Assembly: GCF_042477335.2 (NCBI RefSeq)
Contig: NC_091247.1
Span: forward strand, 226,386,001 to 226,450,000
Source of the DNA: Ovis canadensis
Lineage: Eukaryota; Chordata; Mammalia; Artiodactyla; Bovidae
Length of the DNA stretch: 64,000 bases
Reading direction: 5' to 3'
Positions within the stretch are counted from its first letter, which is position 1, and every line of letters starts with the position of its first letter. The translations under genes and the position numbers were made by a program. This document shows positions 62,929 to 64,000 of this stretch, in pieces. The notes below the pieces were generated by a model. That model made no database searches. It was not told the DNA's origin and saw nothing but the letters and a program-made list of their open reading frames with translations.

Positions 62929-63692
62929 CACCACCACCACCAACAGCTGCAACATACTCCTACCTCTGTGTAACGGTGTGGAGAGTCTTACAGAATAAAC
63001 AAGTCTTATAGAATAAGTAAGACATAAGAAGCGCAATTGTTACTGACCCACTTTGGAAGAGGTGTGCTAACAATACATTTCCAATGCACGGGAAGCTTTT
63101 ATGTACTGCTTTGGAGTTACAGACTCTGAGTCACTGGCACGTTTAGGCATTGATTTTTAGTGGCGCCATCATTATTACCTTTCTGGCAAAAACATGCAGA
63201 TAAGAAGTAAAAAAAGAAATTAAAAAAAATGCAGTTAAATGAAATGCTGTTTGGGTATAATCTGCTTCCAAATCCAAACTGCTTTTTGTATCACCTGTGA
63301 GCTAAGAATGGGTTCATGTTTTAACTGTGTTGACAGAAACATCAAAAGAATGTTTTGTGACACATGAAAATAATATGAACTCCAAAGTTCAGAGTGCAGA
63401 ATGAACTCGCATTGGAACAGAGCCATGCATTTGCTTCCGTATTGTCTGTGGCTGTTTTCAGATTATGAGAGCAAAACTGAGGAGCTGCAAAGGGTGTCTG
63501 GCCCAAAAAGTGGAAAATATTTCCTGTCTGACTCATAGATCCCTACCCTGGCCCCTGTCTTCCCCAGCCCCAGTGATGTTCTCATGATGCGCTTGGTGGC
63601 TAATTCCCCTGCTCCATCTGGCAGCAAGCTTACTGCCCTAGAGTACCCCTACCTTTCATCATTTCTCCCTCCATACAAAGCACAGCTCTCAG
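62929..63692. other. Unique AT-rich intergenic sequence
   Basis: No gene or repeat recognised. Confidence 0.4.
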
Positions 63693-63885
63693 GACTTACC
63701 TGGTGGTCCAGTGGTTAAGAATCTGCTTTCCAAAGCAGGGGACATGGGTTTGGTTGCTGGTCCCATATGCTGCGGCACAATTTACTCTGCAGGCCACAAC
63801 TGCTGAGCTGTTGTGCCAGCTCTGCTGCAATGAAGACCTGATACAACCAAATAAATGTAAAAAAACACAAACAAAAAAAAGCACA
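63693..63885 (+). repeat. CHR-type tRNA-derived SINE, long form
   Basis: Sense: GGACTTACCTGGTGGTCCAG, GGGTTTGGTTGCTGGTCCC, AATGAAGACCTGATACAACC and an A-rich tail. Confidence 0.87.
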
Positions 63886-64000
63886 GCTTTTATTCCCTTA
63901 CTGTGCCCAGTGAGACAGGAGGTAGAAAGTAAAGCCTTTTATTTTCTAGGCAAGTGATAATACATTATGATAAATGAATGGTGAAAGAAATTTAGACTAA

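Noticed and set aside
1-64000. CRISPR arrays, operons, prophage or bacterial mobile elements
   Set aside because: Intron-containing mammalian genes and ruminant SINE/LINE repeats throughout. No direct repeats with regular unique spacers.

Overview
This is a mammalian nuclear window from a ruminant, most likely a bovid such as cattle. The reason is the density of ruminant-specific repeats: a near full-length BovB (RTE) LINE, many Bov-tA and Bov-A2 SINEs, and CHR-type tRNA-derived SINEs. Coding sequence is a very small part of the window. Most open reading frames across it are chance frames or frames inside repeats.

Two genes lie on the plus strand in the order known from human chromosome 22 (PNPLA3, then SAMM50). 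The last two coding exons of PNPLA3 occupy 362-466 and 1938-2091. The C-terminal tail differs from the human one as I recall it. A BovB LINE (about 2800-6062) lies just downstream, followed by an intergenic stretch with a GT-rich higher-order minisatellite (9828-10440) and a probable solo ERV1 LTR (about 11885-12320).

SAMM50 is complete. It has a CpG-rich promoter around 12875-13640, 15 coding exons from 13284 to 44145, and a poly(A) signal at 44286. Spliced by hand, the exons give an uninterrupted 469-residue protein with phases matching at all 14 junctions. It is the Omp85-type outer mitochondrial membrane beta-barrel insertase: an N-terminal acidic segment, one POTRA domain, a 16-strand barrel with an (I/V)RGF loop motif, and a C-terminal beta-signal-like end. 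Intron 3 uses a GC donor. Introns 1, 9, 10-14 carry most of the SINE and LINE insertions.

From 44312 to 64000 I find no gene. This stretch should lead toward PARVB, but I could not recognise a PARVB exon. It holds SINEs, L1 and BovB fragments, and one degraded DNA transposon (about 49038-51505) recognisable by weak terminal inverted repeats and broken up by later SINE and BovB insertions. Two non-repetitive AT-rich patches (about 52260-52740 and 55195-55290) look like possible regulatory elements.

I found no CRISPR array, operon, prophage, rRNA or true tRNA, and no convincing new biological system. The most checkable items are the GC-AG intron, the PNPLA3 tail change, the inverted SINE pairs around SAMM50 exons, the GT higher-order array and the nested DNA transposon.
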